64,000 nt of DNA from Maricaulis salignorans (GTDB lineage: Bacteria; Pseudomonadota; Alphaproteobacteria; Caulobacterales; Maricaulaceae), in assembly GCF_900103475.1 (NCBI RefSeq), contig NZ_FNHG01000004.1, positions 124,001 through 188,000 on the forward strand, given 5' to 3'. The translations under genes and the position numbers were made by a program. Position 1 is the stretch's first letter. The number at the start of each line of letters is the position of its first letter. The notes beneath the pieces are model-generated. The model did no database searches. It was given only the letters and a program-made list of their open reading frames with translations, and was not told where the DNA came from. Below, one piece after another: positions 1 through 9,237 of this stretch.

Positions 1-662
1 CGTTCGCTCCGCCCCTCGCGGACATCGGCAACGCTATTGCGCATGCGCAAGACCGGCGCCAACCCGATCCGGACCTGGAAGAAAACACCCGCCGCGATCG
101 CCGCGGCGAAGCCAAGCAGCAAGACACCCGAGGTAATGGCGAAATTGCGCACATCGCGATCGGCGGGCCGGCGATCCTCACCGGCCATCATGATGACGAC
201 ATCGTCGCGGTCCGGCAGCAGCACAGCCTGGGCAACCACGCGCAGGGGCTCACCGGCGGGCCCCTTGGCGCGTCCGGTGACAATTTGTCCTGGCGAGGCC
301 TGGGCCCGGTTGCGCAGGCCCTGTGAGGCCGCGAGCGTTTCGTCCCACAGGGAGCGCGAGACGATGAGGATACTGTCCTCACCACTCTGCGCGGTATCGA
401 CGATTTGCCAGTAACGACCTGAGAAAACACGGCCATAGGCGGGATCGGATGGACGCCGTGCCAGCGCGACCGCGCCCTCGGCGTCGGTCTCGGCCGCTGC
501 GACCAGCGCGCCGACGATACTGGTCAGCCGGTCATCCAGCGTGCGGATGACCGAGCGTTGATAGAGCGTACTCAATGCGATCGCGCCAACCAGCAGCAAT
601 GCCAGCGCCCAGGCCGCCGCGCCGGCGAACAGCCGGAAGGCAAGGGAGACGCGCGAGGTCAC
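1..662 (-). CDS. Sensor histidine kinase, N-terminal part (PhoQ-like)
   Basis: This is the first 220 codons of a membrane histidine kinase that runs off the left edge. It would pair with the response regulator just upstream: the GTG start shares four bases with that gene's TGA, indicating translational coupling. Visible are a first transmembrane segment at about residues 8-28 (LFAGAAAWALALLLVGAIAL), a periplasmic sensor region of about 130 residues, and a second membrane segment near residue 180 (ITSGVLLLGFAAAIAAGVFF). The HAMP, HisKA and ATPase domains lie outside the window. The sensor region resembles that of PhoQ-type kinases in alphaproteobacteria; the signal sensed cannot be read from sequence. 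Confidence 0.8.
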   Translation of the reverse strand, partial: MTSRVSLAFRLFAGAAAWALALLLVGAIALSTLYQRSVIRTLDDRLTSIVGALVAAAETDAEGAVALARRPSDPAYGRVFSGRYWQIVDTAQSGEDSILIVSRSLWDETLAASQGLRNRAQASPGQIVTGRAKGPAGEPLRVVAQAVLLPDRDDVVIMMAGEDRRPADRDVRNFAITSGVLLLGFAAAIAAGVFFQVRIGLAPVLRMRNSVADVREGRSE

Positions 663-1336
663 GAGACGGGTGGGGTCACCGGTTCGACCAGGCGATAACC
701 GAGACCGCGAACCGTTTCGATCCGGTCCTGGCCGATTTTCTTGCGCAGACGACCGACAAAGACCTCGATCGTATTGCTGTCGCGGTCGAAATCCTGGTCA
801 TAGATATGCTCGACCAGTTCAGTGCGCGAAATGACACGGTCCTGGTGGTGGGCGAGATAGCTCAGCATGCGGAATTCATGCGAGGTCACCTTCACCGGGC
901 TGCCTTCAATGAAGACACGCGCGCCGCGCGTATCGATCGACAGGCCACCACATTCAATCGTCGAGGTCGAATGACCGGCCGCGCGCCGGGTCAAGGCCCG
1001 CAGCCGCGCCAGCAATTCCTCGGTATGGAAAGGCTTGGTCAGGTAATCATCGGCACCGGCGTCGAAGCCGGCGACTTTTTCGCTCCAGCGATCGCGCGCC
1101 GTCAGGATCAGGACCGGGAAATCGCGGCCATCACTGCGCCAGCGTTCCAGAACGCTCACACCATCCAGCTTGGGCAGGCCAAGATCGAGGACGACCACAT
1201 CATAGGGCTCGGTATCGCCAAGGAAATGACCGTCCTCGCCATCCAGGGCGGTATCGACGGCATAACCGGTATCCTCGAGCGCCCGGCAGAGCTGGCGATT
1301 GAGATCAGGATCATCTTCAATAATCAGAGCGCGCAT
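659..1336 (-). CDS. OmpR/PhoP-family two-component response regulator
   Basis: A 225-residue regulator with an N-terminal receiver domain and a C-terminal winged-helix DNA-binding domain. The acidic pocket is E7-D8-D9, the predicted phosphorylation site is D51 (VVVLDLGLPKLDG), and the switch lysine lies in LTKPFHTEELLARL. The C-terminal part (TSHEFRMLSYLAHHQDRVIS, then EVFVGRLRKKI) is the Trans_reg_C fold. It overlaps the downstream kinase by four bases, so the two are a cognate pair. A PepSY protein lies 8 bp upstream, an arrangement common for PhoPQ-like systems in alphaproteobacteria. Length is normal for the family. Confidence 0.95.
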   Translation of the reverse strand: MRALIIEDDPDLNRQLCRALEDTGYAVDTALDGEDGHFLGDTEPYDVVVLDLGLPKLDGVSVLERWRSDGRDFPVLILTARDRWSEKVAGFDAGADDYLTKPFHTEELLARLRALTRRAAGHSTSTIECGGLSIDTRGARVFIEGSPVKVTSHEFRMLSYLAHHQDRVISRTELVEHIYDQDFDRDSNTIEVFVGRLRKKIGQDRIETVRGLGYRLVEPVTPPVS

Positions 1337-1344
1337 GATTTTTC

Positions 1345-1686
1345 CTATCGTTCCGACAGTATAGCGCCCGTGCGGGCGTCTGCCACTACATCGATCCGGC
1401 GGCCGTCGGCGGTCAGGATCTTGACGATATAGCGCGGCTGGTTGCCGCGCACGAGTTCAGCGTCAAGCACTTCCGCATTGGGGTAAAGCCGCCGCACATC
1501 GCCGATCACACGGATCGCCGGCACCAGATTGCCCTGCTCGCGCTGCACCCGGGCTTCGCCCGGCGTATAGCGATCACGCACATCGCGGCCCTGGGTCCAC
1601 TCCAGACTTTCGGCCTCGGCCTGCGTTACAGCCGGCACGCCGAGGGCGGTGAAGGCTGCAGCAATTATGATCAGTGTTCTCAACAT
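1345..1686 (-). CDS. Secreted PepSY-domain protein
   Basis: A 113-residue protein with an N-terminal signal peptide (MLRTLIIIAAAFTALG..TQAEA) and one PepSY-like domain ending in RRIDVVADARTGAILSER, which matches the family's typical final strand and turn. PepSY proteins are periplasmic or cell-surface modules proposed to modulate peptidases or sensor kinases. It starts the three-gene set PepSY, response regulator, histidine kinase, with 8 bp before the regulator, so a role in signal input is plausible but inferred. Confidence 0.75.
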   Translation of the reverse strand: MLRTLIIIAAAFTALGVPAVTQAEAESLEWTQGRDVRDRYTPGEARVQREQGNLVPAIRVIGDVRRLYPNAEVLDAELVRGNQPRYIVKILTADGRRIDVVADARTGAILSER

Positions 1687-1756
1687 GGCACTCTATGTGA
1701 CGCAGCCGCCCTGAACCCGGGCTGAACGACTGCCTTATCCTGCACTCATCTTCGAA

Positions 1757-2659
1757 CTACAGGCCCTTGCGCGGATCATAGCCCGAAGCGGGCGTCCAGG
1801 TCTGCAAAAACGCACGCAGCGCCTCATCCTGTGCCGGCAGGGCGACGACGAGGCGGACGATCTGATCGCCGCGCTTGCCCTTGCCACTCGCAAAACCCTT
1901 GCCACGCAGCCGCAGCAGGCTGCCACTGCTCGAGCCCGGCGGCACTTGCAGAAAGACGGGCCCGTCTATGGTCGGCACCCGCACCTTGGCGCCGAGCACG
2001 GCTTCGCTCAGCGTCACCGGAAGTTCCAGCCGGACATCATCGCCATCGCGGGAAAAATGCCGGTGGTCGGCAATCCTGATTTCGATCAGCGCATCGCCAG
2101 CCTGGCCGCCACCCGGCGGTGTTTCGCCCTGGCCGCGCAGGCGCAGGACCTGGCCGTCGGCAGCGCCGGAGGGCACGGCCACTTCAACCGCCCGGCCGCC
2201 GGGCAGTTTCACCCGGTGCTTGCCGCCACTGGCGGCGGCGAGAAAATCAATCGTCAGGATCTGGCGCACATCGGCTCCCTTGCGCGGTGCCTCGCGGGCC
2301 TGGGCACCGAAATCGGTGAACAGATCCGAGAAGATATCGTCGAAACCGCGATTATTCTGCCGCGTCTGGCGGAAATTGAACGGACCGCGCGCGCCGCCGC
2401 CCATGCCGGCCCCCATGCCCTGCCCCGCCCCCATGCCGGGTCCGAAACCGGCGCGCTGGCCGGCATCATATTCGGCACGTTTTTTCGGGTCCGACAGGAG
2501 TTTGAAGGCCTGGGAGACATTCTTGAAACGCTCCTCGGCCGCCTTGTTGTCGGGATTGGCGTCAGGATGCAGCGCCTTGGCCAGCTTGCGATAGGCCTTG
2601 CGGATCTCGTCCGCCGTCGCTGTCTTCGCGACACCAAGGATTTGATAAGGATCGTCCAT
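1757..2659 (-). CDS. DnaJ/CbpA-type J-domain co-chaperone
   Basis: About 300 residues. The N-terminal J domain (DPYQILGVAKTATADEIRKA) carries the HPD motif in ALHPDANPDN needed to stimulate DnaK. A Gly/Met-rich linker (GPGMGAGQGMGAGMGGG) follows, then a DnaJ C-terminal substrate-binding region (about residues 110-290). There is no CxxCxGxG zinc finger, so this is a CbpA-like (type II) member and not canonical DnaJ. The ATG at 2659 fits the usual MDDPYQ.. start; a GTG two codons upstream is possible. It lies 97 bp downstream of the last GTA gene on the same strand and could be co-transcribed with it. Confidence 0.9.
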   Translation of the reverse strand: MDDPYQILGVAKTATADEIRKAYRKLAKALHPDANPDNKAAEERFKNVSQAFKLLSDPKKRAEYDAGQRAGFGPGMGAGQGMGAGMGGGARGPFNFRQTRQNNRGFDDIFSDLFTDFGAQAREAPRKGADVRQILTIDFLAAASGGKHRVKLPGGRAVEVAVPSGAADGQVLRLRGQGETPPGGGQAGDALIEIRIADHRHFSRDGDDVRLELPVTLSEAVLGAKVRVPTIDGPVFLQVPPGSSSGSLLRLRGKGFASGKGKRGDQIVRLVVALPAQDEALRAFLQTWTPASGYDPRKGL

Positions 2660-2724
2660 GCCCACGCCATCAGCTCATATCAGGCTTCATGTAAGGGGCT
2701 TTGCCGCAGATCGCAAAGCCCGGC

Positions 2725-5700
2725 TCACAGGAGCAGGTTGCAACGCGTCCAGCGGCCCGGTCCGGTCTGAGCGGAGATTTGCGCGACGCGTAATTCCAGC
2801 GCTTCCGGCAGGCTGCCGAGCAGCGTCGTCAGACCGGCCTCGGTGAGCGACCATTCAGGCTCCGCTGTCTCCACGCCGAGCACGGCGACATCGCCGAGCA
2901 GGATCTCCAGACGGTAGGCCTGCGCCGTCTCGCCGAGCGGCACCTCGGCGGCACGCCAGTCATCGCCGCTGACCCGCGCCCGGCGTATCCAGCTCACCGT
3001 CACACTCCCGTCCACACGTTGCGCCCGCACATGCACCGGCGCCAACGGCCATAGATCGCGCTGCTCGCCGGTCACGTCCAGAGCGCCAGCCTGACCATCA
3101 TCGGCCGCCAGCCCCGCCGCCACGGCGCGGACCTCGACAGCATTTCCGAACTCATGCTCGAGCAGGGGCAACACGGTGAGCGCTTCATCCAGCACGACGC
3201 AGACGGCGCCAGCCAGCGCGCCGTCCGGTCGGGTGCCGCCCTGTCCGCGCAGCAGGCCCGAGAGGCGATAGCGCCGCTCGCCCGTCAGCTCGGCATCAGC
3301 GAATTGAATCACTTCCCATTCATCACCGCCCTGCGAGACCGCCAGCCGGTTGGCGCCATTGAGCACCGCCTCGCGCGTCAGGCTGGCCAGTTCGCCGCCA
3401 GAGAGTTCGATCTCGACGCTCGCCGCTTCATCCCAATAGCCCACCGGGCCCGATGCCAGATCACCGAGCAGAACGCCGATCCGTGCCGGACGGCGCAATT
3501 GGCAACGCAGATCCCGGCCGCCATCACCGGTTTCAACAAAGACATCGAGCGCGCCGGGCCAGGGGTCGGCAAAACCGGCCAGCAGGACACCGCCGCGCGG
3601 GCCGGCTTCGTGGCCATCGAGCGGCAGGTCGAGGGCGATTACCTGCGGCCGGGCCGGCGGCGGCATGGACGCACCGGCCCCGGCGGTCGAGCCCTGCCAG
3701 ACCCCGGCCCGAAGCCGCGGCGGTCGCAATCCGGCCTGACGCGCTGCCCCGCCCTCAAGCGATTCGGCTCGCCACAGCGCGCCGTCCAGCGTGACCGCAT
3801 CACCGGCCTCCAGCGCCAGCAATGATGGCGGCACATGCAGGGCCAGCCGTGCCGGACGCGCCTCGATCTCGGCCAGCGCCTGCCCGCACCAATTGCGGGC
3901 CAGATGCGGATCCGCCAGCACCGGTGCCGAAAGTCCCACCGCCTGCACCGTCTCGTAGAGGCCGCGTGCCACGGCGTGGCCGGGCCGGTAATCGGCGGCA
4001 TCATCAATGAAATCGAGGCTGAGCTCGCGCGGCCTGTCGAACACGGGCGGGTCAAGCCGCTCGGTCGCCGGGCCGCGCTCCGGCTGCACGGGCTCGGCCA
4101 GGATGAGCGGCGCCAGGGGCGCGTCGGCGGAGGCAAAATGCAGCGCCGAGGCTCGCGGCAGGACATCAATCCCGAGCACGTCGAGCAGTGGCTCCAGCGC
4201 CGCGCGCGCCGTCACGGGTTGCGCCACGACATAGCCGGAGACCAGGTCATCCACCGCCGAGACATCAAACGCCTCCAGCCCGGCGTCCGCGCAAATCTCC
4301 GCGATGATCGATGCCACCGGCACCTGCCCGGCCCGCCCGTTGAGCCAATGCCCCAGCGTCCAGTTCGCGCCGTCGGACCAGACATCGCGGCGGGCCGGGA
4401 AATCCGGCCAGGGCCGCGCATCCCAGGCCCAGACATGGATGCGATCGGGCGCCAGCATCGGTGCGTGATAGACGGGCGAGACCGGATTGGCCGCCGCATC
4501 GCCGCTCCAGTGCGCCAGTACGGCTTCCAGATAGCGCCGCTGCACCAGATCATCGCGCGTGCCGCCGGAGAACCAGGGCAAATGACTTTCCGAGCTTTTC
4601 GGGTCGACGAAGACATTGGGCTGATTGGAGCCCTTGTCGACAGCCGGACAGCCCACTTCAGTCAACCAGACCGGCTTGGACATCGCCACCCAGCCGGTCG
4701 CGCTTTCCGCACGCACACCGCCGGGCCGGTCGTGATGCGGCTGGCTCCACCAGCTGACCAGATCCTTGTAGCGCCAGATCCAGTCCTCGCCATGAACGCC
4801 ATCGACAATCGGTGTCCGGATCTGGGCCACGCGATCCGCTTCGCTGGCGTAATACCAGTCGAAACCCTCCCCGGCCGTCATGTTGGATGCGAGATAATCG
4901 CGGTCATGCGGACCTGAGGCGAACGCCGCATCAAGATTCTCCGCGCCGTCGCGCCAGTCGGAGAGCGGCACATACCAGTCGATCGCCACCGCATCGATAT
5001 TGGCATCGCTCCAAAGCGGATCGAGATGGAAGAGCTTTGCCCCGCCGCCGGGCTGATGGCCGGAATACTCCGTCCAGTCGGCCGCATAGGAGATTTGCGT
5101 CGAGGGTCCCAGCAAGGCCCGCGCCTCACCGGCCAGTGCCTTCAGCGCCGTCACGGCGGGATAGCTGCCGCCCGCTCCGCGCACCGTCGTCAGTGCCGCC
5201 AGTTCCGACCCGATCAGGAAACCATCCACCCCGCCGGCGGCCTGCGCCAGCGCCGCACAGTGCAGGATGAAGCGGTTGAGCCCCCATTCAGCCGGACCGG
5301 AATAGCTCACTGACCCGCCCGACACCGTGTAATCGCTGGTGCCCGCCATGCCGAAGAAATCCGCCACCTGCGCCTCGGCGGCCGCGCTCTCATCGACCGT
5401 CCCGTCCAGGCCCGGCGCCGGATGGCAGGTGATGCGTCCGCGCCAGGGAAAGACGGCCTGCTCGGCTGCGCCCCAGGGGTCGGGCCGGCCATTGCCGGCG
5501 GGGATGTCCATCAGGATGAAAGGATAGAGCGTGACGGCAAAGCCGCGCGCCCTGAGCTCGGTGATGGCGGCGATGATGCTGGCATCGTCCGGTGTGCCGC
5601 CATAGACGGGCCGCCCCGCCTCGCCGCTGATCAGATAAGCGGAAGCGCGATCCTCGCCCGCCACCGACCAGACCAGCGGCCGCGTGAGCTTGTCGCGCGT

Positions 5701-6549
5701 CTCGACACCGGGGCGGATCTGGCAGTGGCCGCAGCGCAGATCATCGCCAAACCAGGACACAACCAGCTGCACCGAACGGCAATTGGGCAGATCGCGCTCC
5801 AGATCATCAATCGAGGCGATAAAATCGGAAACACCACGGCCATTATTGCGATTCTCCGCCGTCTCGCGCCCCGGCCCGAGCACGCGCATCACGGCCTCCG
5901 GCGCATAGGCAAATTCGCCCGAACCGGGGATGAGATTGACGCCGGCGACACGGTCCTCCAGCTGCACGCCATCGCGCAGCGGGCGGAAGATTTCGAAGGA
6001 AAGATTGGGGATGCGGTGGCCGAATTCATCCAGCGGCAAATCCTCGAACACGACATAGGCCGTGCCGCGAAAGGCGGGCACATCGCCGCCCTCGACCGCC
6101 TCGATCAAGGCATCGGGCATCTGGTCCTCACTGCCCGGATAAACCCGCATGGCCAGCGCCGATGTGTCGAGCAGGGCGCCATTGGCCCAGACGCGCCCGA
6201 TCCCGGCAATCTCCCCCTCGCACAGCCCGACCGCAAGGCTGATCGAATACGCATAATCCACCTGGCTCGGCCCGCCCTTGCCGCCGGCGGAGGTTTTGGT
6301 GGCATGTTCCAGATAGCGCGAGGCCCAGATCACCTGACCGGCGATGCGCGCCCGCCCCCAGATGCGCGCCATCGGTGCGCCATCAGTCGAGGTCTGGACC
6401 GGGATTTCCGGCAGGCGCGGCCCTTCGCGGCGGCGGCCACCGATCAGCGCGTTGACCGCCAGATTGGCCGCCGCATTGGCCAGTGCCGGCCCGGCGGCCT
6501 GCAGGGCTGAGAGGCCGGCGCGGCCGGCCGTCATCACAAGCTGCGCCAT
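2725..6549 (-). CDS. Gene transfer agent host-specificity protein (g15-like, tail tip)
   Basis: A 1274-residue baseplate/tail-tip protein, the last and largest gene of the GTA head-tail cluster. The start MAQLVMTAGRAG is chosen because its ATG overlaps the upstream stop as ATGA; the frame stays open 44 codons further. The central part (about residues 380-720) is rich in Trp and resembles the TIM-barrel-like domain of RcGTA g15 (for example GFLIGSELAALTTVRGAGG and VWLTEVGCPAVDKGSNQPN). The Phage-tail_3-like region follows. Length is close to the roughly 1300 residues of the family and no frameshift is seen, so the gene looks intact. Function by homology: central fibre/hub recognising the recipient cell. 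Confidence 0.93.
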   Translation of the reverse strand: MAQLVMTAGRAGLSALQAAGPALANAAANLAVNALIGGRRREGPRLPEIPVQTSTDGAPMARIWGRARIAGQVIWASRYLEHATKTSAGGKGGPSQVDYAYSISLAVGLCEGEIAGIGRVWANGALLDTSALAMRVYPGSEDQMPDALIEAVEGGDVPAFRGTAYVVFEDLPLDEFGHRIPNLSFEIFRPLRDGVQLEDRVAGVNLIPGSGEFAYAPEAVMRVLGPGRETAENRNNGRGVSDFIASIDDLERDLPNCRSVQLVVSWFGDDLRCGHCQIRPGVETRDKLTRPLVWSVAGEDRASAYLISGEAGRPVYGGTPDDASIIAAITELRARGFAVTLYPFILMDIPAGNGRPDPWGAAEQAVFPWRGRITCHPAPGLDGTVDESAAAEAQVADFFGMAGTSDYTVSGGSVSYSGPAEWGLNRFILHCAALAQAAGGVDGFLIGSELAALTTVRGAGGSYPAVTALKALAGEARALLGPSTQISYAADWTEYSGHQPGGGAKLFHLDPLWSDANIDAVAIDWYVPLSDWRDGAENLDAAFASGPHDRDYLASNMTAGEGFDWYYASEADRVAQIRTPIVDGVHGEDWIWRYKDLVSWWSQPHHDRPGGVRAESATGWVAMSKPVWLTEVGCPAVDKGSNQPNVFVDPKSSESHLPWFSGGTRDDLVQRRYLEAVLAHWSGDAAANPVSPVYHAPMLAPDRIHVWAWDARPWPDFPARRDVWSDGANWTLGHWLNGRAGQVPVASIIAEICADAGLEAFDVSAVDDLVSGYVVAQPVTARAALEPLLDVLGIDVLPRASALHFASADAPLAPLILAEPVQPERGPATERLDPPVFDRPRELSLDFIDDAADYRPGHAVARGLYETVQAVGLSAPVLADPHLARNWCGQALAEIEARPARLALHVPPSLLALEAGDAVTLDGALWRAESLEGGAARQAGLRPPRLRAGVWQGSTAGAGASMPPPARPQVIALDLPLDGHEAGPRGGVLLAGFADPWPGALDVFVETGDGGRDLRCQLRRPARIGVLLGDLASGPVGYWDEAASVEIELSGGELASLTREAVLNGANRLAVSQGGDEWEVIQFADAELTGERRYRLSGLLRGQGGTRPDGALAGAVCVVLDEALTVLPLLEHEFGNAVEVRAVAAGLAADDGQAGALDVTGEQRDLWPLAPVHVRAQRVDGSVTVSWIRRARVSGDDWRAAEVPLGETAQAYRLEILLGDVAVLGVETAEPEWSLTEAGLTTLLGSLPEALELRVAQISAQTGPGRWTRCNLLL

Positions 6550-6995
6550 CAATGCCCCCTTTGCGGAAAGGCGAAGGCCGCCACCAGCCGCCTCTGCCAC
6601 CAGTGCGACAGCGAGGTCTCGGCCACGGCGCGGCCCCAATAGGCGTGGATGATTCCGGTCGGTCCCGACACGATGGCGCAATGCTTGGCCGGGCCATTCA
6701 GATCCGGCCGGAAGAGCAGGACATCGCCCGGTTTGACGGCGCGGATATCGATCTCGACGAGATGCCGCTGCGCCGCTTCGAGCAGCGTTTCACCGCCGCA
6801 GCGCTCGGCCCAGTCGGGCGTATAGGCGGGCGGCGCCTCCGGCTCATCGCCATAGAGCGAGCGCCAGATACCGCGCACCAGGCCGAGGCAGTCACAGCCC
6901 GCGCCCCGGCAACTGCCCTGATGACGATAAGGCGTGCCGATCCAGCGCCGCGCCTCGACGAGGACGCGGCTACGCAAATTCATTGTCCGTTTCAT
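6549..6995 (-). CDS. GTA NlpC/P60-family cell-wall peptidase (g14-like)
   Basis: A 148-residue NlpC/P60 hydrolase that would cut recipient peptidoglycan during GTA DNA delivery. The nucleophile cysteine lies in GAGCDCLGLVRGIW and the histidine in AKHCAIVSG, followed by IHAYWGRAV, the usual order for this fold. It is translationally coupled on both sides: ATGA overlaps with the upstream g13-like and downstream g15-like genes. RcGTA g14 has the same position and size. Intact by inspection. Confidence 0.93.
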   Translation of the reverse strand: MKRTMNLRSRVLVEARRWIGTPYRHQGSCRGAGCDCLGLVRGIWRSLYGDEPEAPPAYTPDWAERCGGETLLEAAQRHLVEIDIRAVKPGDVLLFRPDLNGPAKHCAIVSGPTGIIHAYWGRAVAETSLSHWWQRRLVAAFAFPQRGH

Positions 6996-7657
6996 GAGTT
7001 CAGTCCTCTCGACCCGCCATCGCGGATCGTTTCGCTGGCGGCCGAGGCCTGCAGCAAATCATTGCCGACCATGTGCGGGAAACCGCGGAATTTGACGGTA
7101 TTGGCGAAGCGGTCACGGCAGGTGGCAAAACGCTGGTCGCAGCCGGTTGCGAAATCCGGATGCTCCGGCGACACCCCGCATCGCCCATCGCCGAGCCGCG
7201 CATCACAGCGCCGGGTGAAGACCCGCCCCGTTTGCCGCTCCAGCCGATGTGCCAGGCCGAGCAATTCGGCCTCGAACCGGCCATCCAGCCGGCGGACCTC
7301 GCCCAGCTCACCGGTCGAAACCAGCACCCGCAATTCGGGATCCGACCAGTCGACCCGCCAGCACTCCACCCGCGCGCCGCCCCACAGCCCCGCTGCCAGA
7401 TCGGCCTCACTCAGCACCGCATCATCGAGCGCTCCGGCGAGATCCGTCTGCGACGGCGCCAGCCCCAGCGCACTCTCGGCCTCAGCCCCGCCAAACCCGC
7501 TGCCGGCGCGGTAGATGAGACCGGCGAATTCGAGATCACGGTCGTGGTCGGTAAAGCCGAACAGGGCGTCATCGGTTCGCGTGACGCGCCAGCACCAGGC
7601 ATGGGTGGTCACGCCGGCATCGAGCGATGCCTGCATGGCAGGAGGGAGATTGAGCAT
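6992..7657 (-). CDS. GTA baseplate hub protein, DUF2163 (g13-like)
   Basis: A 221-residue protein with the DUF2163 N-terminal region (WCWRVTRTDDALFGFTDHDR, a signature of this family) and the BR0599-type C-terminal region with several cysteines (RRCDARLGDGRCG, TGCDQRFATCRDRF). In RcGTA the equivalent protein is a baseplate component that binds an iron-sulphur cluster; the cysteines here are compatible with that. ATGA overlap links it to the g14-like gene. The gap to the preceding g12-like gene is 262 bp and filled by a repeat element, unusual inside this normally compact operon. Confidence 0.92.
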   Translation of the reverse strand: MLNLPPAMQASLDAGVTTHAWCWRVTRTDDALFGFTDHDRDLEFAGLIYRAGSGFGGAEAESALGLAPSQTDLAGALDDAVLSEADLAAGLWGGARVECWRVDWSDPELRVLVSTGELGEVRRLDGRFEAELLGLAHRLERQTGRVFTRRCDARLGDGRCGVSPEHPDFATGCDQRFATCRDRFANTVKFRGFPHMVGNDLLQASAASETIRDGGSRGLNS

Positions 7658-7685
7658 GGGGTTAGACTTTCAATGTCCATTCCTT

Positions 7686-7871
7686 GTCATCCCGGACGGA
7701 TGCCCGGACGCGTCAGCGATCCGGGTGTAGATCCGGGACCCAGACCCGGCATCGCCGATCCAGCTTGGGAAAGGACAAATTTCCACCGCTACGCTGCTGA
7801 CGTATCAAGCGTCGGGCGTCTGGGTCCCTGATCTGCGGCCCGATCAAGTCGGGCCATCCGTCAGGGATGAC
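7686..7871. repeat. MITE-like palindromic repeat (family R1), copy 1
   Basis: A 186-bp element with terminal inverted repeats, left end GTCATCCCGGACGGATGCCC and right end a slightly diverged reverse complement (GGGCCATCCGTCAGGGATGAC). Inner inverted pairs (ATCCGGGACCCAGAC / GTCTGGGTCCCTGAT) make most of it one long imperfect hairpin. Closely related copies are at 17944-17999 and 19458-19645. It fills the space between the g13-like and g12-like genes without breaking either. No transposase is encoded. Confidence 0.85.
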
Positions 7872-7919
7872 AAAGATTTGGTTTGGTAAGAAAAATTTCC
7901 AGCGAGAAAACGCGGGCCG

Positions 7920-8543
7920 TCAGAGCTTCAATTCAATCAGCGGTACGCTCGGTGCGACGCCGGCACCAACGGCGTCGAGGGCGATATCAAGCTGGTCGGT
8001 GTCGAAGCGCACCGGGCAATCGAAGGCGAAACCGGCGGTGATTTCTGCCCCTGTCGCGGGCGGCTCCGCGAAGCTGGCCAGGCCGGTGGCATGATCAACG
8101 GAAACCTCCGCCTCAACACCATCGACGGCGACAATCACCGTGCCCTCGACGGGCTTGGCAATACGGCGCGTCCAGCGCTCACCGCCGCTGGCATAGGACT
8201 TCACCAGCTGGAAATCCGTCGCCACCCCATCGCCGGTCCCGATCCGCTGATCGAGCATGGCGGGCACCTGGGATGGCGCACAGGAGCGGTTATCGATCGG
8301 ATCGCGGAAGCGGAAACCGTGCAGGCGAGCGCGGCGCGCCTCGAAGAAGGCGATCAGCGTATTGAGATCGTCGAGGGATTTGACGCCTGGGCCGGCATCC
8401 CAGCGGCGCACGCTGTCGGCCCAGGGTGCGTTGCGCTCCTCGCGGCCCGACACCAGGGTGACAATCTCGGTGCGACGCTGAGGTCCACCGACGGCACCGA
8501 TTGCGACGGCGAAGGGGAAGCGGATGTCGTGGAAAGCTGTCAT
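7920..8543 (-). CDS. GTA distal tail protein, DUF2460 (g12-like)
   Basis: A 207-residue DUF2460/TIGR02217 protein. The characteristic start (FHDIRFPFAVAIGAVGGPQR) and the motif RFRDPIDNRS, typical of this tail protein family, are both present. In RcGTA it forms the distal tail ring connecting tail tube and baseplate. It overlaps the g11-like gene upstream by ATGA. Length is usual. The stop is followed by the R1 repeat, which separates it from g13. Confidence 0.93.
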   Translation of the reverse strand: MTAFHDIRFPFAVAIGAVGGPQRRTEIVTLVSGREERNAPWADSVRRWDAGPGVKSLDDLNTLIAFFEARRARLHGFRFRDPIDNRSCAPSQVPAMLDQRIGTGDGVATDFQLVKSYASGGERWTRRIAKPVEGTVIVAVDGVEAEVSVDHATGLASFAEPPATGAEITAGFAFDCPVRFDTDQLDIALDAVGAGVAPSVPLIELKL

Positions 8544-9058
8544 AGATAGCGGCTCCCTTTGGCAACGGCGCGGGCCAGGGCGCGGCTGATCCGCGCCTGC
8601 GATTGCTCGACCGTACGGGCATCGCTGCCCGCCCCCAGCGCCAGATTGACGGTGATATTCGGTGCGCCCGCGCCGCCAATGCTTCCGGCGCCCGGCGGCG
8701 TGAAGAGTTCCGGCCCGCGCTCGCCGACCAGATAGGCACCGCCCGGCGTGACCGGTCCGCCCTCGGCGCGGGCGCCGAAGAAGGGCATGTTCGAGAGCGC
8801 CGACTGGATCGCGCCGCTCAGCGGTTTCTCGATCAATTGCTCGGCCGCCAGCCGCGCCATATCGCGCAATATGCTCTCGGTCAGGCGCGAAAAACTCGTC
8901 TCGCCGGAGCGGGCGGCGCGCTCGAAGGCACGCTCGATCGTCTCGCCGGTGCGCTCGAAGGCGGCCTCGATGGCCTGGCTGGCGCGCGCGGCGGGACCAT
9001 CGGCGAGCGCATCGAGGGCTTCGCCGGCTTGTTCGGTCTGGTCGGTCAAATCAGTCAT
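8540..9058 (-). CDS. GTA tail tape measure protein (g11-like)
   Basis: A 172-residue short tape measure protein: an Ala/Glu-rich helical N-terminal half (ALDALADGPAARASQAIEAA), then a Gly/Pro-rich segment with the hallmark PFFGARAEGGPVTPGGAYLV and GERGPELFTP of phage tape measure proteins. The short length agrees with the short tails of GTA particles. ATGA overlaps couple it to the genes on both sides. Family assignment rests on the GERGPELF motif and gene order. Confidence 0.88.
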   Translation of the reverse strand: MTDLTDQTEQAGEALDALADGPAARASQAIEAAFERTGETIERAFERAARSGETSFSRLTESILRDMARLAAEQLIEKPLSGAIQSALSNMPFFGARAEGGPVTPGGAYLVGERGPELFTPPGAGSIGGAGAPNITVNLALGAGSDARTVEQSQARISRALARAVAKGSRYL

Positions 9059-9237
9059 GAGGTCTTGTCCGGATAATCAGCCATCAGGATTTGCAAGGCA
9101 CGCCGGCTCAGCGGCCGGGCGTCATGGCCGCCCACCAGGGCGCGCCATTCGATCAGGCTCAGACGCCAGAATTCCGCCGGCGCAATACCCATCCGTGCCG
9201 CCAGGCGCAGGGCGGCGAGCCAGTCGGGCCGGCTCAT
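9055..9237 (-). CDS. GTA phage tail assembly chaperone (TIGR02216-like)
   Basis: A 60-residue protein with MGIAPAEFWRLSLIEWRALV, the core pattern of the small rcc_..TIGR02216 family that follows g10 in GTA clusters. The family is thought to act in tail assembly together with g10, as translationally linked tail assembly chaperones do in siphoviruses. Four-base overlaps with both neighbours. Assignment rests on size, position and the FWRLS/EW motif. Confidence 0.85.
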   Translation of the reverse strand: MSRPDWLAALRLAARMGIAPAEFWRLSLIEWRALVGGHDARPLSRRALQILMADYPDKTS

